DNA of 64,000 nt from assembly GCA_964430305.1 (NCBI GenBank), contig CAYSEX010000002.1, forward strand, positions 20,895-84,894, in the 5' to 3' direction. The notes beneath the pieces were generated by a model, which saw only the letters and a program-made list of their open reading frames with translations, was not told where the DNA came from and made no database searches. Origin of the DNA: CAIZGX01 sp964430305 (GTDB lineage: Bacteria > Bacteroidota > Bacteroidia > Flavobacteriales_D > Sanyastnellaceae). Numbering within the stretch: the stretch's first letter is position 1; the number at the start of each line of letters is the position of its first letter. A program made the position numbers and the translations under genes. This document shows positions 35,308 through 43,735 of the stretch, one piece after another.

Positions 35308-38157
35308 TTAATTCGAAATCACTAGTTTCAGTCTTTCGTGATTGTCTTTCGAGTCTTTGGTTTGGAGCTGGTAAATTCCAGTTCCGAGATGTGATAAATT
35401 CAATTCCATTCGAGTGGTGCCAGCAGGAATAAAGCCCGTCGCTACTATTTTCCCTGTCATGTCGGTAATTTGGTAAAGGACTTTGGATTGTGTCTCCGGC
35501 ATTTGAATAGTGAAAATACCAGTAGATGGATTTGGATATGCGGTCAGATTTAGCTGGTCAAATTCAACTATTTCATTTCGTTGTACAAGTTGTTGCTCCT
35601 TGTTTTCATCTTGAAGAATCATTGCGCTTGTTACAATACACATGATTTGAGCGTTTCCATAGGTTCCTGCTTCAGTTAAGAAATAAGGTCTCGTGCGAAC
35701 CGAATAGGTTGCTCCGAACTCAAGTGCCGATACAAAGCCTAATCCTAGTATGTTTGAATTTGTTGTGACCATGTGTGTTATTGGAGATGCTATTGGCAAT
35801 CCGGTAGAAGGATTGATTTTTGTGAATTCCCACTCCCATGCGGTGCAACCACATATCCAAGGCAATGTAGTAACATTGGCGTATCTCAGGCGAGGTCCGC
35901 TTGAACATCGATCGGTAGATTTCAATTCAGATCCAGGTTGTGTGCCTGTATTCATTGAAGCGAAACTTGGCGGCGCAGATTCAATTATTTCGTTATTCCC
36001 AAGTCCATCTTGCATGGTGTAAAGTGCATATATTTTTACGTCGTAGTTTCGACTATACGCCAAACCTGCGCAATTCCCTAGAATAAGAATATCACTGGCT
36101 TGAGTTCTTGTAAAAGTTAAATTTGGACTTGCAGTTTGAGTAAACTCATAACGATAAGAAACTCCCGTTCCTCGGTATGAAGCTTTGTATTGGTTACAAA
36201 GTTGAAATGGTCCAGTTCCAGAAATGGGAGTCGTAAATCGCAGATATCTCAAACAAATACTGAAGTTTCCAGCACCAATCGAACTATCATAATTTCTTAC
36301 CCCAATATAATAGGTCTGCCCTATGGTAAGTCCACCAATATTCATTCTTTCCAATGCACCTGTACCTGTTAAGTTTTCGGTATCTAATGTTTGATAAGAG
36401 TTGTTCAGAAGTTCTATAACACCATTGGTAGTAGTAGCAGTCACTTGAATACTAATTGCAGGATGTGTTGCAGTGAATTTGTACCAAATATCTTCGCCGG
36501 TAACCACAGTAGAGTTGGCCACCGTAGTAATCGTTGCTCCGGTGAATGTTCCATTGTAATTGGTGCAAGTTGAAGTGATGGAGGGTGACGTGTTGATAGC
36601 GGTCCATGGATTATCCCCAACAACACAAGGCCCTACAATACAGATGGCATTATTTGGAAACAATGCATTAGGATTGTAATTACAAGCACTCGGAATTGTG
36701 CAGCCAAAGCAATCATTGTTGCTTCCAACAGACACTCCCGTAGATGCAGTGCTGCCTGTTCCTGTCAAAGTTCCTGAATTTGTTCCTGCAAGGCTCCATG
36801 ATATTTCACTTGGAAAATCACCTCCATTGATTTGTAAATAATAGCAGCCATCAGGTACGCAGAAATTTACGGATTGTGAACTCGCATTTTCATCCATTGT
36901 CCCGGTGTACAATACAGATGACACAAGATCAACAAGGGTGTATGTTCCTCCATTCCAAGTATCACCCATGCTATCGAACATAGTAAAAGTAAGGCAATTG
37001 GCTAGACAGCAGCTTCCATCATCAATGGTAGCTGTAGCGCTGAAATTACAAGCAGCAGAATTCATACATCCACGGCAAGTTTCATACTCACAAGAAGCGT
37101 CGTCGCAAGTTGCTGAAGCATTGTAATTACAGGCGGTATTATCGGTGCAACCAAGTACCCCACTACCAATCGAGAATCCAACAGTATCGTTAAAGGCATT
37201 GTATACAGGGGTATTCAGAAAAGTACCTTGAATAATAATTGCGCTTGTTTGGTCAGTAAGTGTGTAAACCGCAGTATTCCATCCATCTCCAAAGCTATCT
37301 TCCATTCTAAATTGATAACAACCAGATGCGAGACATACGTTTCCTGTACTTGCCCCGGAACCAGAAAAAAGTACCGTATTGGCTCCATTTACAAGTTGAT
37401 AGCTCATTTCTGAGGGGTATAACCCTGCAGTTACTTCAATTTCACCGCATGTTGAAAAGCAACAACTACCATTATCAACTGTTGCGTTCGCATTGTAATT
37501 ACAAGCACTTGGATTTGTGCAGCCTTGGTTCGTGCAACTGCCATCGTCTGTTGTTGCGCATGGGTTATAATTTGCAGCTGTTGCATTCGTGCAACCTAAC
37601 ACAGATGAAGCGGTCAAGGAGATTTGGCAAGTTCCTTGTGCTCCGGCAAATCCATCGACTTGGATATAGTAAGTGCTGCCAGCGGTTAATTGAGAACAAT
37701 TAAGGGTTATACTGGCATGTTCACCAACACCGCTATCATCGTCTCCAGCAATGAAACCTGAACCACAGGCACTCCAAATGGCAATTTGTGAATCGTTTAG
37801 TGTACCTCCCGAAATGCCAGAAGTTGTGATGGTTACACCACCAGATAGTGGAGCAACAAATGAAAACCAAACATCATTTTGAACTCCATCTGACCAATTG
37901 ATTGGTGAAGCTCCATTAGAGGTGCTACAGGTGTTGTCAACTGTTGCACTTGATCCAATACTCAATGCGGTGGCACCAGAACAGGCGTCATTTGTAGCGG
38001 CATAATAACACGATCCATCGCTAATATTAGCAGCTGCGTTGTAGTTACAAGCAAGAGGATCAGTGCAACCATATACATCTACTTCTGATTTAAAATCAGA
38101 AGCATAAATTCCGCTAAAGGATAAAAGTGAAAGTGCAAGGAGTAAAATGGGCTTCAT
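35308..38157 (-). CDS. Large T9SS type A cargo protein with GCTDxxACNYN repeats
   Basis: 949 residues with signal peptide (MKPILLLALSLLSFSGIYAS). Six Cys/Asn-rich repeats are visible, opening with GCTDPLACNYN, GCTNATAANYN, GCTNPSACNYN, GCTDNTACNYN, GCMNSAACNFS and GCTIPSACNYN, each followed by a DDGSC-like segment; these resemble calcium-binding MopE-like repeats. Between them are jelly-roll-like sandwich domains (VWFSFVAPLSGGVTI ... STYYIQVDGF and a second copy near 560-640). The C-terminus has a canonical type A sorting signal (LTAYPNPSTGIFTIQM ... GIYQLQTKDSKDNHERLKLVISN). Surface-exposed, possibly adhesive; function unknown. The C-terminal half resembles the protein at 299-2089. Confidence 0.87.
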   Translation of the reverse strand: MKPILLLALSLLSFSGIYASDFKSEVDVYGCTDPLACNYNAAANISDGSCYYAATNDACSGATALSIGSSATVDNTCSTSNGASPINWSDGVQNDVWFSFVAPLSGGVTITTSGISGGTLNDSQIAIWSACGSGFIAGDDDSGVGEHASITLNCSQLTAGSTYYIQVDGFAGAQGTCQISLTASSVLGCTNATAANYNPCATTDDGSCTNQGCTNPSACNYNANATVDNGSCCFSTCGEIEVTAGLYPSEMSYQLVNGANTVLFSGSGASTGNVCLASGCYQFRMEDSFGDGWNTAVYTLTDQTSAIIIQGTFLNTPVYNAFNDTVGFSIGSGVLGCTDNTACNYNASATCDDASCEYETCRGCMNSAACNFSATATIDDGSCCLANCLTFTMFDSMGDTWNGGTYTLVDLVSSVLYTGTMDENASSQSVNFCVPDGCYYLQINGGDFPSEISWSLAGTNSGTLTGTGSTASTGVSVGSNNDCFGCTIPSACNYNPNALFPNNAICIVGPCVVGDNPWTAINTSPSITSTCTNYNGTFTGATITTVANSTVVTGEDIWYKFTATHPAISIQVTATTTNGVIELLNNSYQTLDTENLTGTGALERMNIGGLTIGQTYYIGVRNYDSSIGAGNFSICLRYLRFTTPISGTGPFQLCNQYKASYRGTGVSYRYEFTQTASPNLTFTRTQASDILILGNCAGLAYSRNYDVKIYALYTMQDGLGNNEIIESAPPSFASMNTGTQPGSELKSTDRCSSGPRLRYANVTTLPWICGCTAWEWEFTKINPSTGLPIASPITHMVTTNSNILGLGFVSALEFGATYSVRTRPYFLTEAGTYGNAQIMCIVTSAMILQDENKEQQLVQRNEIVEFDQLNLTAYPNPSTGIFTIQMPETQSKVLYQITDMTGKIVATGFIPAGTTRMELNLSHLGTGIYQLQTKDSKDNHERLKLVISN

Positions 38158-38216
38158 AATAAGGAGAGATTAAATACAATTGGTTTACGATTTGATTTGA
38201 GAAAAGGTTTCGTTTA

Positions 38217-38702
38217 TCATCTGCCAAACATTTTTTTATGCCATGAGTACTGAAATTCTTTCCACTTTGAATTATTCCAATCTCTAAGTTTGGTGATAGT
38301 TGTGTCTAAAACTAAAGTTGTATCAGTGACAATGTTTGCTTTTCTCAACGCCCAAAAATTTGACAATTGAGTAGATTTTACAATTTCATTTTCTTGATAA
38401 AACACAATCATTCTGTCCATTAATTGCACTTGAAGTTCGTTGGAAATCTCTTGAACCATGCGATTGAGTTTATCAATGCTGCAGCCACTTGCTAGCATTT
38501 TGTTTTCATCCAATGATACAATTAGAATTTGATTTAATTCTAACCAGCACTTGCCGAATAATTGATTACCGTGATTGTTCCAATTCATTAAAAAATGTGA
38601 AACAGTTTTCAATATGAGGTCTTGAGATTCCAGGTTCAGTTCTGATGAACTGCAAAAAATCCATATTCGTTCGTCTTGATCAAGACTATTTGTATTTTCC
38701 AT
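38217..38702 (-). CDS. Conserved Bacteroidota protein of the family mislabelled ABC transporter ATPase
   Basis: 161 residues from ATG 38702 (MENTNSLDQDERIWIFCSSSEL). Contains the family core ILIVSLDENKMLASGCSIDKLNRMVQEI. As far as I recall this family is often annotated as an ABC transporter ATPase in Flavobacteriia, but no Walker A, signature or Walker B motif is present, so that name is not supported. No signal peptide, so cytoplasmic. It overlaps the exosortase-associated gene by 17 bases and is the last gene of the XrtF operon. A role in the exosortase system is inference from this coupling. Confidence 0.7.
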   Translation of the reverse strand: MENTNSLDQDERIWIFCSSSELNLESQDLILKTVSHFLMNWNNHGNQLFGKCWLELNQILIVSLDENKMLASGCSIDKLNRMVQEISNELQVQLMDRMIVFYQENEIVKSTQLSNFWALRKANIVTDTTLVLDTTITKLRDWNNSKWKEFQYSWHKKMFGR

Positions 38703-39222
38703 TAGCAATGAAATTGGTGATCATCAAAAAAATGATACCTAAAATAGGCGTTTGTAAAATTCCCATTAATCCACGCGTAATTGGATAGAATTCGCTACTT
38801 AAATTCAACAGAGTTCCTAACAATTGACTCGAAAGTGCAAACATGAGTATGAAAGCACTCAGAAAATAGAGCATTTTGAAATGAATTTTTGGACAATTGA
38901 AAATACGCAAAAGAAGTATGTTAATTAGGAGGTGGACTAACACAGAAATTCCTGTAATTAACCACTTCAGAGCTTTCAATTGAGTCAAGTCCATGGTATA
39001 CAAGAATTGTATATTTCCATGACTGTAGTAGTAATCAAAATTCCCTTGTTTTTTCAAAGGTGCGAGCACCTCAATGCGTTGTTCAGCGGGTAAATTGAAG
39101 AAATTTGGAAAATTCGTTGATTTTTCTAAAATGAAGTTGATGTTAACCTTTACTCTTTCCTGCATGAATCCAATCAGGAGAATTCCAATCACTAGGAGTA
39201 TAACCTTGGCCCATTTTGTCAT
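38686..39222 (-). CDS. Exosortase F system-associated membrane protein
   Basis: 178 residues. One N-terminal membrane helix (about 5-22), a conserved extracytoplasmic loop with INFILEKSTNFPNFFNLP and FDYYYSHGNIQFLYTMD, then three further helices (about 80-105, 115-138, 150-172). The combination and the position directly after an exosortase gene match the exosortase-F-associated family (recalled as TIGR04127). It overlaps xrtF by 4 bases (ATGA). Its molecular role is not established; it probably assists XrtF at the inner membrane. Confidence 0.83.
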   Translation of the reverse strand: MTKWAKVILLVIGILLIGFMQERVKVNINFILEKSTNFPNFFNLPAEQRIEVLAPLKKQGNFDYYYSHGNIQFLYTMDLTQLKALKWLITGISVLVHLLINILLLRIFNCPKIHFKMLYFLSAFILMFALSSQLLGTLLNLSSEFYPITRGLMGILQTPILGIIFLMITNFIANGKYK

Positions 39223-39761
39223 TCTTTTTCGAAAGCTTGAGACTGAGTTCTATTTGAATGTTTTGACCACCAATACCAGAGCCAAAAGACGTAGCTGTAT
39301 ACAATAACTGTAAAGGTGTAATCATGATTGAAGGAGAGGTAGTCTTCATTCCAATAAACAATTAAAGCTAATGCTGCTATTCTAATTACATTAAGTATTT
39401 GTATGGTAATGAGACCGAAGGGTATGAACCACAAGCGTCTTTTGTTATCACCAGGATAAGCAAATATGAAAATTGCAAAAAGAGCCATAAGTATCATTCC
39501 ATCACATGGGGCTCCTACCGTTACCCCTGGGGTACCTAAAATAGCAATGTGGTTTCTAAATTGACCATCATTAAAAGAGCTGAGTTCAAATCCGAAAAAG
39601 CGAAGAAAAGCTTCTGCACTTTTTACGAGTAAATCAACTAAATATCCGTCAATTGGTGTTTTTGGTAAGAGATACAGTTCGTAAAAAAAATACCATGTGA
39701 TGTATGCAAGGAAACCAAAAAGGAGAAAACGTACAACAGGATTTTTTAGAGAAACAATCAC
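39219..39761 (-). CDS. xrtF: Exosortase family protein XrtF
   Basis: 180 residues, four to five membrane helices (about 10-30, 84-103, 110-135, 148-168). The exosortase/archaeosortase catalytic triad is visible: Cys86 in GAPCDGM, Arg127 in NVIRIAALA and His146 in FNHDYTF. Known exosortases act at the inner membrane as transpeptidase-like enzymes: they cut a C-terminal signal and join the protein to another molecule. The short, N-terminal-helix-reduced form fits XrtF (recalled as TIGR04128). The upstream gene, overlapping by 4 bases, encodes a protein with the expected sorting tail, and a polysaccharide locus starts divergently. Confidence 0.9.
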   Translation of the reverse strand: MIVSLKNPVVRFLLFGFLAYITWYFFYELYLLPKTPIDGYLVDLLVKSAEAFLRFFGFELSSFNDGQFRNHIAILGTPGVTVGAPCDGMILMALFAIFIFAYPGDNKRRLWFIPFGLITIQILNVIRIAALALIVYWNEDYLSFNHDYTFTVIVYSYVFWLWYWWSKHSNRTQSQAFEKE

Positions 39762-39988
39762 TTGTTTTTGAGAGATTTTTTGCGTAGTTCATACGCCTTC
39801 TTTCCACCGAGTGCTACGCCTGCAGCAATTAAGAAGCTAACACCACCATCAATAGGACAAACTGTACCAAAAGGTTCGCCACAAGGCGGTGCTGAACCCC
39901 CGGGCGGATCTGGAACCTGAGCTGAAGCAGAAGCGGCTATGAAAAGCACGGCTAACGCAATCAAGAACTTCAAAATTCTATTTGACAT
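39758..39988 (-). CDS. Tiny CTERM-tail protein (PID-type), probable XrtF substrate
   Basis: 76 residues. Signal peptide MSNRILKFLIALAVLFIAASASAQ (cleavage near 23), then only about 20 residues rich in Pro/Gly with Cys36 and Cys44, then CPIDGG (44-49), a hydrophobic helix (50-62) and a Lys/Arg-rich tail KKAYELRKKSLKNK. This tripartite tail (short motif, helix, basic end) is the CTERM sorting pattern; a PID-CTERM class has, as far as I recall, been named. If cut at PID, the mature product is a peptide of roughly 23 residues. First gene of the operon, overlapping xrtF by 4 bases. What such a small cargo does is unknown. Confidence 0.8.
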   Translation of the reverse strand: MSNRILKFLIALAVLFIAASASAQVPDPPGGSAPPCGEPFGTVCPIDGGVSFLIAAGVALGGKKAYELRKKSLKNK

Positions 39989-39992
39989 GAGG

Positions 39993-40000
39993 CAAATATA
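39993..40000 (-). promoter_or_regulatory. -7 element (TATATTTG) for the XrtF operon
   Basis: Reverse complement of CAAATATA; exact TAnnTTTG, 4 bases before the ATG at 39988, predicting a leaderless or nearly leaderless transcript. The -33 at the usual distance is only GTTAG. The divergent wzc promoter uses the identical octamer 60 bases away. Confidence 0.5.
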
Positions 40001-40059
40001 GCTATATACTTTGGACTAACGTGCATTGAATTTAATTTTTTCATTCGTGTCTCAAATAG

Positions 40060-40067
40060 TATATTTG
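40060..40067 (+). promoter_or_regulatory. -7 element (TATATTTG) for the polysaccharide locus
   Basis: Exact TAnnTTTG, 17 bases before the ATG at 40085. The region at the -33 distance is a T tract without TTG. It is the only promoter-like site seen for the tightly packed set 40085-47945. Confidence 0.5.
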
Positions 40068-40084
40068 TTGGTTAACAGCATACA

Positions 40085-42481
40085 ATGTCAGAAGTAAAAT
40101 CCAGTTTTTTAGATGCAGATGATTTAAAACCCATTTTGCGGTTCTTAAGTAAGAATTGGTTTCTTATTGTAGTTTGTGCAATAATTGCTTTTGTTTCTTC
40201 ATACTTCTACGCGCATCGGCTGCCCAGTGTATATGCTGCAAAAGCCGAAATTCTCCTAAAATCTTCTGAAACATACGATTATCAGAAAAAAGTCTACAGT
40301 GAACTTGGTTATATCTCATTAATGCAAGATGTTACCAACCAAAAGAGAATTATAGCAAGCTATGACTTGGTTGAAAAATCACTTGAAAAATTAGATTTCT
40401 CCATAAGCTATTTCTTGGTAGGAAGAGTGAAAACATTGCAGGTAGATGAATTTGATGCGATTCGAATAAAGTGCGATTGGCAGAGGTTAGATCCCAAACT
40501 ATACAATGTTCCATTCAACTTGAAAGTCATAGATATGACTAAATATGAGTTTAGCTATGAGTCGAATGGTAAATTAAATGTGGCAACCTATGAATTTGGA
40601 AAGTTAATTTCTGACCCTTCGTATGAGCTTCAGGTAGATTTGGCCGATCATGTAGATGAATCCAGACTTGGCACCGTGTTGGAACAAAGTTTCCAGTTTA
40701 AGGTAAAACCTCTGAAGCAATTGGTGGAAAAGTACAAAGGTGCTTTGACAATTGAAAACGTAGAGTACACCAGTATTTTGAACCTAACATGTAATGACGA
40801 ATTGCCCACACGCGCTAAGATGTTTCTTGATACATTGGCTAGGGTTTATATTGATTACACACTTTACAATGAAATTGCGGTAAATGAAAACACTCAGAAG
40901 TACATTGACAAGCAAATTGATGAGATAGTAACGATTATAGATTCTCTTGAAATGGCCATGGAATTATTCAAAGATTCCAGAGAAATCTTAGATCTTAATA
41001 AAGAGCAGGATGCCGCTTTTGAAGCGTTAACACAATCTGATATTGATTTGCGAGATTTGGAACTAAGAAGAGAGTCAATCCTGAATCTAGAGAATTTTTT
41101 AAAGAACGAGCCAGATAATGCAGTGATACCTCCAATGAATTACTTGCGCGAGGAGGACCTTACGCTTACCGAGTTGGTGAAAGATCTATTCTCATTGAAG
41201 CAGAAAAAGGCTACACTGTTAGTGGATGTAAAGGCTCGAGATTTAAGGGTACAAAGAGTAGATTCTACTTTGAATACAATAAGAAATAGCATCTTCAGGT
41301 ATACTAGAGATACGCGTGTGGCAATTGACAGCCAAATACGCGATATTAAAGACCAAATAAAAGACTTGGAAGGTAAATTATCTGGAATTCCCAAAAGCGA
41401 AAGAGATTTATTGAGCATAGAGAGAAAATTAAAGGTGAATGAAGAGTTATACACTTTCTTATTAGAAAAAAAGGCAAATACAATTATTGCACGTGCTGCA
41501 ATTATTCCGCAAACCTCTATAATTGAAGCAGCTCGACCAATGGGAGTTGTTGGTCCAGATCGCCAGTCAATCATTTATTTGTGGATTGGTGCGGGAATTT
41601 TTATTGCGTTAATCATAGGTTTGATCAGAATGTTGTTTTTTGAGCACATTGAACATCTTCGTGAGTTGAAATCATTGACGAAACTGCCTGTAATTAGCGG
41701 TATTCCGCATTATGAAGATATAGAGAAGGAGCCTATAGCAATTGCAGCCAACCCAAGAAGTAATGTGAGTGAAGCATTCCGAACCTTTCGAACCAACTTG
41801 CAATATTTACTGCCAGATGATGGCTCCAAAATTCTATTGGTTTCATCACTACATCCTGGAGAAGGTAAAACTTTTGTATCCACCAATCTAGCGGCCACTA
41901 TTGCCAAGGCATCGAAGAAAGTACTGCTGCTTGACTTTGACTTGCACAAACCAAAGGTGCATAAAATGTTCAGACAACAGAATACAGTCGGGGTTACAAA
42001 TTATTTAATTGGAAAATCAGATTATAAAGACCTAATTTATAAGTCCAAGGTAGAAAATTTAGATGTCATTTTTGCTGGACCGGTGCCTCCCAATGCCTCT
42101 GAGTTAATTCTAAATTCAATGGTAACGGAGTTATTTCAGGATGCATTGAAACACTATGATTTCGTAATCGTGGATACGCCTCCAATTTTACTTATTACAG
42201 ACTCTCTAGTGCTTTTATCAAAAGTGGATAGAGGTATTTTGGTAATGAATACACAAAAAGCAACTAAACAGGGTATTCAATATTTAGAGGATGTATTGAC
42301 TCAAAATAATTTGAATAATACAAGCTTGCTTCTAAATAATATTAAACAAAAGCGTTGGAGATATTACTACGGAAAGTATGCTTATCGCTACGGTTATGGC
42401 TACGGTTATGGCTACGGTTACGGCTATGGCTATGGAAATGGCTATGGTTATGGTGAAGAGTCAAAAAAAAGTAAAAAGTAA
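40085..42481 (+). CDS. Wzc-like polysaccharide co-polymerase and BY-type tyrosine kinase
   Basis: 798 residues. Wzz domain at the N-terminus with membrane helix about 22-42, a long periplasmic coiled-coil region (about 270-470), second membrane helix about 495-517, then a cytoplasmic BY-kinase: Walker A HPGEGKT (590-596), Walker A' DFDLHKPK (617-624), Walker B VIVDTPPILLITD. The end is unusual: after RYYYGKYAYR come eight Tyr-Gly pairs, Asn-Gly, two more Tyr-Gly pairs and EESKKSKK, 15 tyrosines in all. In this family the C-terminal tyrosine cluster is autophosphorylated in trans and controls chain length and export. First gene of the glycan locus, divergent from xrtF. Confidence 0.92.
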   Translation: MSEVKSSFLDADDLKPILRFLSKNWFLIVVCAIIAFVSSYFYAHRLPSVYAAKAEILLKSSETYDYQKKVYSELGYISLMQDVTNQKRIIASYDLVEKSLEKLDFSISYFLVGRVKTLQVDEFDAIRIKCDWQRLDPKLYNVPFNLKVIDMTKYEFSYESNGKLNVATYEFGKLISDPSYELQVDLADHVDESRLGTVLEQSFQFKVKPLKQLVEKYKGALTIENVEYTSILNLTCNDELPTRAKMFLDTLARVYIDYTLYNEIAVNENTQKYIDKQIDEIVTIIDSLEMAMELFKDSREILDLNKEQDAAFEALTQSDIDLRDLELRRESILNLENFLKNEPDNAVIPPMNYLREEDLTLTELVKDLFSLKQKKATLLVDVKARDLRVQRVDSTLNTIRNSIFRYTRDTRVAIDSQIRDIKDQIKDLEGKLSGIPKSERDLLSIERKLKVNEELYTFLLEKKANTIIARAAIIPQTSIIEAARPMGVVGPDRQSIIYLWIGAGIFIALIIGLIRMLFFEHIEHLRELKSLTKLPVISGIPHYEDIEKEPIAIAANPRSNVSEAFRTFRTNLQYLLPDDGSKILLVSSLHPGEGKTFVSTNLAATIAKASKKVLLLDFDLHKPKVHKMFRQQNTVGVTNYLIGKSDYKDLIYKSKVENLDVIFAGPVPPNASELILNSMVTELFQDALKHYDFVIVDTPPILLITDSLVLLSKVDRGILVMNTQKATKQGIQYLEDVLTQNNLNNTSLLLNNIKQKRWRYYYGKYAYRYGYGYGYGYGYGYGYGNGYGYGEESKKSKK
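42389..42454 (+). repeat. Tandem 6-base repeat encoding (Tyr-Gly) units
   Basis: Eleven 6-base units TAY GGN (one is AAT GGC) at the 3' end of the Wzc-like gene. The first units form a 12-base repeat TACGGTTATGGC. Codon alternation TAC/TAT and GGT/GGC makes it imperfect but still prone to slippage in steps of whole dipeptides, so tyrosine number could vary without frameshift. Confidence 0.85.
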
Positions 42482-42494
42482 TTTCTGTTTTTCC

Positions 42495-43139
42495 ATGGTC
42501 TCACTCATAATTACTGCATACAATTATGCTCAGTTCATTGAAAGGGCAATTCGAAGCGCATTAGATCAGTCATTACCAAAATCTGAATTTGAAATAATAG
42601 TGGTCAATGACGCCTCTACAGATGAAACTGCGAAGATTTTGGAAAATTACCAAGACGTAGTTCGTGTGTTTAATTTGACCAGCAACGTTGGTTTGAGTGC
42701 AGCAAGAAATTTTGGAATTCGCAAAGCGCGAGGGCAAAACATTGTTTTTTTGGATGCCGATGATTACCTCCATTCCGAAGCTTTGAGAATTCAGAGAACT
42801 TTTTTAAGTGAAAATAATTTAATAGATGCCGTTGCAATAGATTATTACCTAGTGAATGAGCGTGGGCAGCATTTAGAGCATGTTAATTCAAAACAAAAAC
42901 CTATTGCCTGTGGAATTATGTTTCGTAAAGATCATTTATTTCATGTTGGTCTTTATGATGAATCGTTTTCTTCAAGAGAAGAAGAAGATCTTCGTATTCG
43001 TTGGTCAAATGCAGGTTTTGGTATTTACCATATACCGTTGCCTCTATATCGATATCGAATGCACAATGGAAATTTAACAAAGGATTTGGATAAAATGTCG
43101 AACTCTAAAGAGCAGCTTGCTGCAAAGCATAAATTATGA
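42495..43139 (+). CDS. Family 2 glycosyltransferase
   Basis: 214 residues from ATG 42495 (MVSLIITAYNYAQFIERAIRSAL). The frame stays open back to 42378, but that part is the Tyr-Gly repeat read out of frame. GT-A fold: IIVVNDASTDETA (nucleotide site), SAARNFGIRKARGQNIVFLDADDY with the DxD-like metal site, and REEEDLRIRWSNAGF carrying the acceptor-side ED motif. It is short for GT2 and has no membrane helix. Adds a sugar to a lipid- or glycan-linked acceptor at the cytoplasmic face. Overlaps the next gene by 4 bases. Confidence 0.88.
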   Translation: MVSLIITAYNYAQFIERAIRSALDQSLPKSEFEIIVVNDASTDETAKILENYQDVVRVFNLTSNVGLSAARNFGIRKARGQNIVFLDADDYLHSEALRIQRTFLSENNLIDAVAIDYYLVNERGQHLEHVNSKQKPIACGIMFRKDHLFHVGLYDESFSSREEEDLRIRWSNAGFGIYHIPLPLYRYRMHNGNLTKDLDKMSNSKEQLAAKHKL

Positions 43140-43735
43140 GCCGAGTATATTTAAGACCTTTGGAAATTTCAGATGTGAATGAAACCTATCTCGAATGGTT
43201 TGCCGATGATGAGGTTACTGCATTTCTGCATGTAAATGGCAAGGCCTTAACTAAAGAATTGGTGTGTAAATACATTGAAGATGGCAGGCGTTCGAACTCT
43301 TTTTATATGCATGCCATTTGTTTGGTAGAAAATGACAAGCACATTGGAAATTTAAAAGTTGGTCCTATTCATCCAAAATATCGAATTTCAGATTTACCCT
43401 GTGTCATTGGTGATAGAACTCAATGGGGTAAAGGTTTGGCAACAGAGGCGATAAAACTTGGAACTCAATTGGCTTTTTCGGAATATGACATTCGAAAATT
43501 AACAGGCGATGTACATGCCGGTAATATTGGAAGTCTCAAGGCTTATTGGAAGGCCGGCTGGGTGGTAGAAGGAGTAAATCGCGGACGATTTTTAGTTGAC
43601 GGAGAAAACATGGACCAAATTCTGATTTCATGTTTTAATCCAAAATATTTCCCAGCTGAACAAACAGATTATACGGTTGAAATGACCAAAGAGTATATTC
43701 AAATGCGAATGGACTTTTTAAATTCAAATCGATGA
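43136..43735 (+). CDS. GNAT family N-acetyltransferase (RimJ/RimL-like)
   Basis: 199 residues. The acetyl-CoA site is DRTQWGKGLATEAIKLG, with VHAGNIGSLKAYWKAGWVVEG typical of the RimL/Acetyltransf_3 subgroup. In sugar loci such enzymes acetylate amino sugars, for example the 4-amino group made by an aminotransferase; here an aminotransferase is two genes away. Acceptor unknown. Overlaps both neighbours by 4 bases (ATGA), so it is firmly part of the operon. Confidence 0.87.
   Translation: MSRVYLRPLEISDVNETYLEWFADDEVTAFLHVNGKALTKELVCKYIEDGRRSNSFYMHAICLVENDKHIGNLKVGPIHPKYRISDLPCVIGDRTQWGKGLATEAIKLGTQLAFSEYDIRKLTGDVHAGNIGSLKAYWKAGWVVEGVNRGRFLVDGENMDQILISCFNPKYFPAEQTDYTVEMTKEYIQMRMDFLNSNR

Noticed and set aside
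35750..37703. Several plus-strand open frames inside the 35308-38157 gene
   Set aside because: They lack family motifs and signal sequences, and lie wholly antisense to a clear T9SS gene.
36900..38100. Regularly spaced similar segments suggesting a CRISPR array
   Set aside because: They are codon-level copies of the GCTDxxACNYN protein repeats within one reading frame, with irregular spacing.
42378..42494. N-terminal extension of the glycosyltransferase reading MLIATVMATVMATV
   Set aside because: It is the Tyr-Gly repeat of the kinase gene read in another frame; the conserved GT2 start is ATG 42495.
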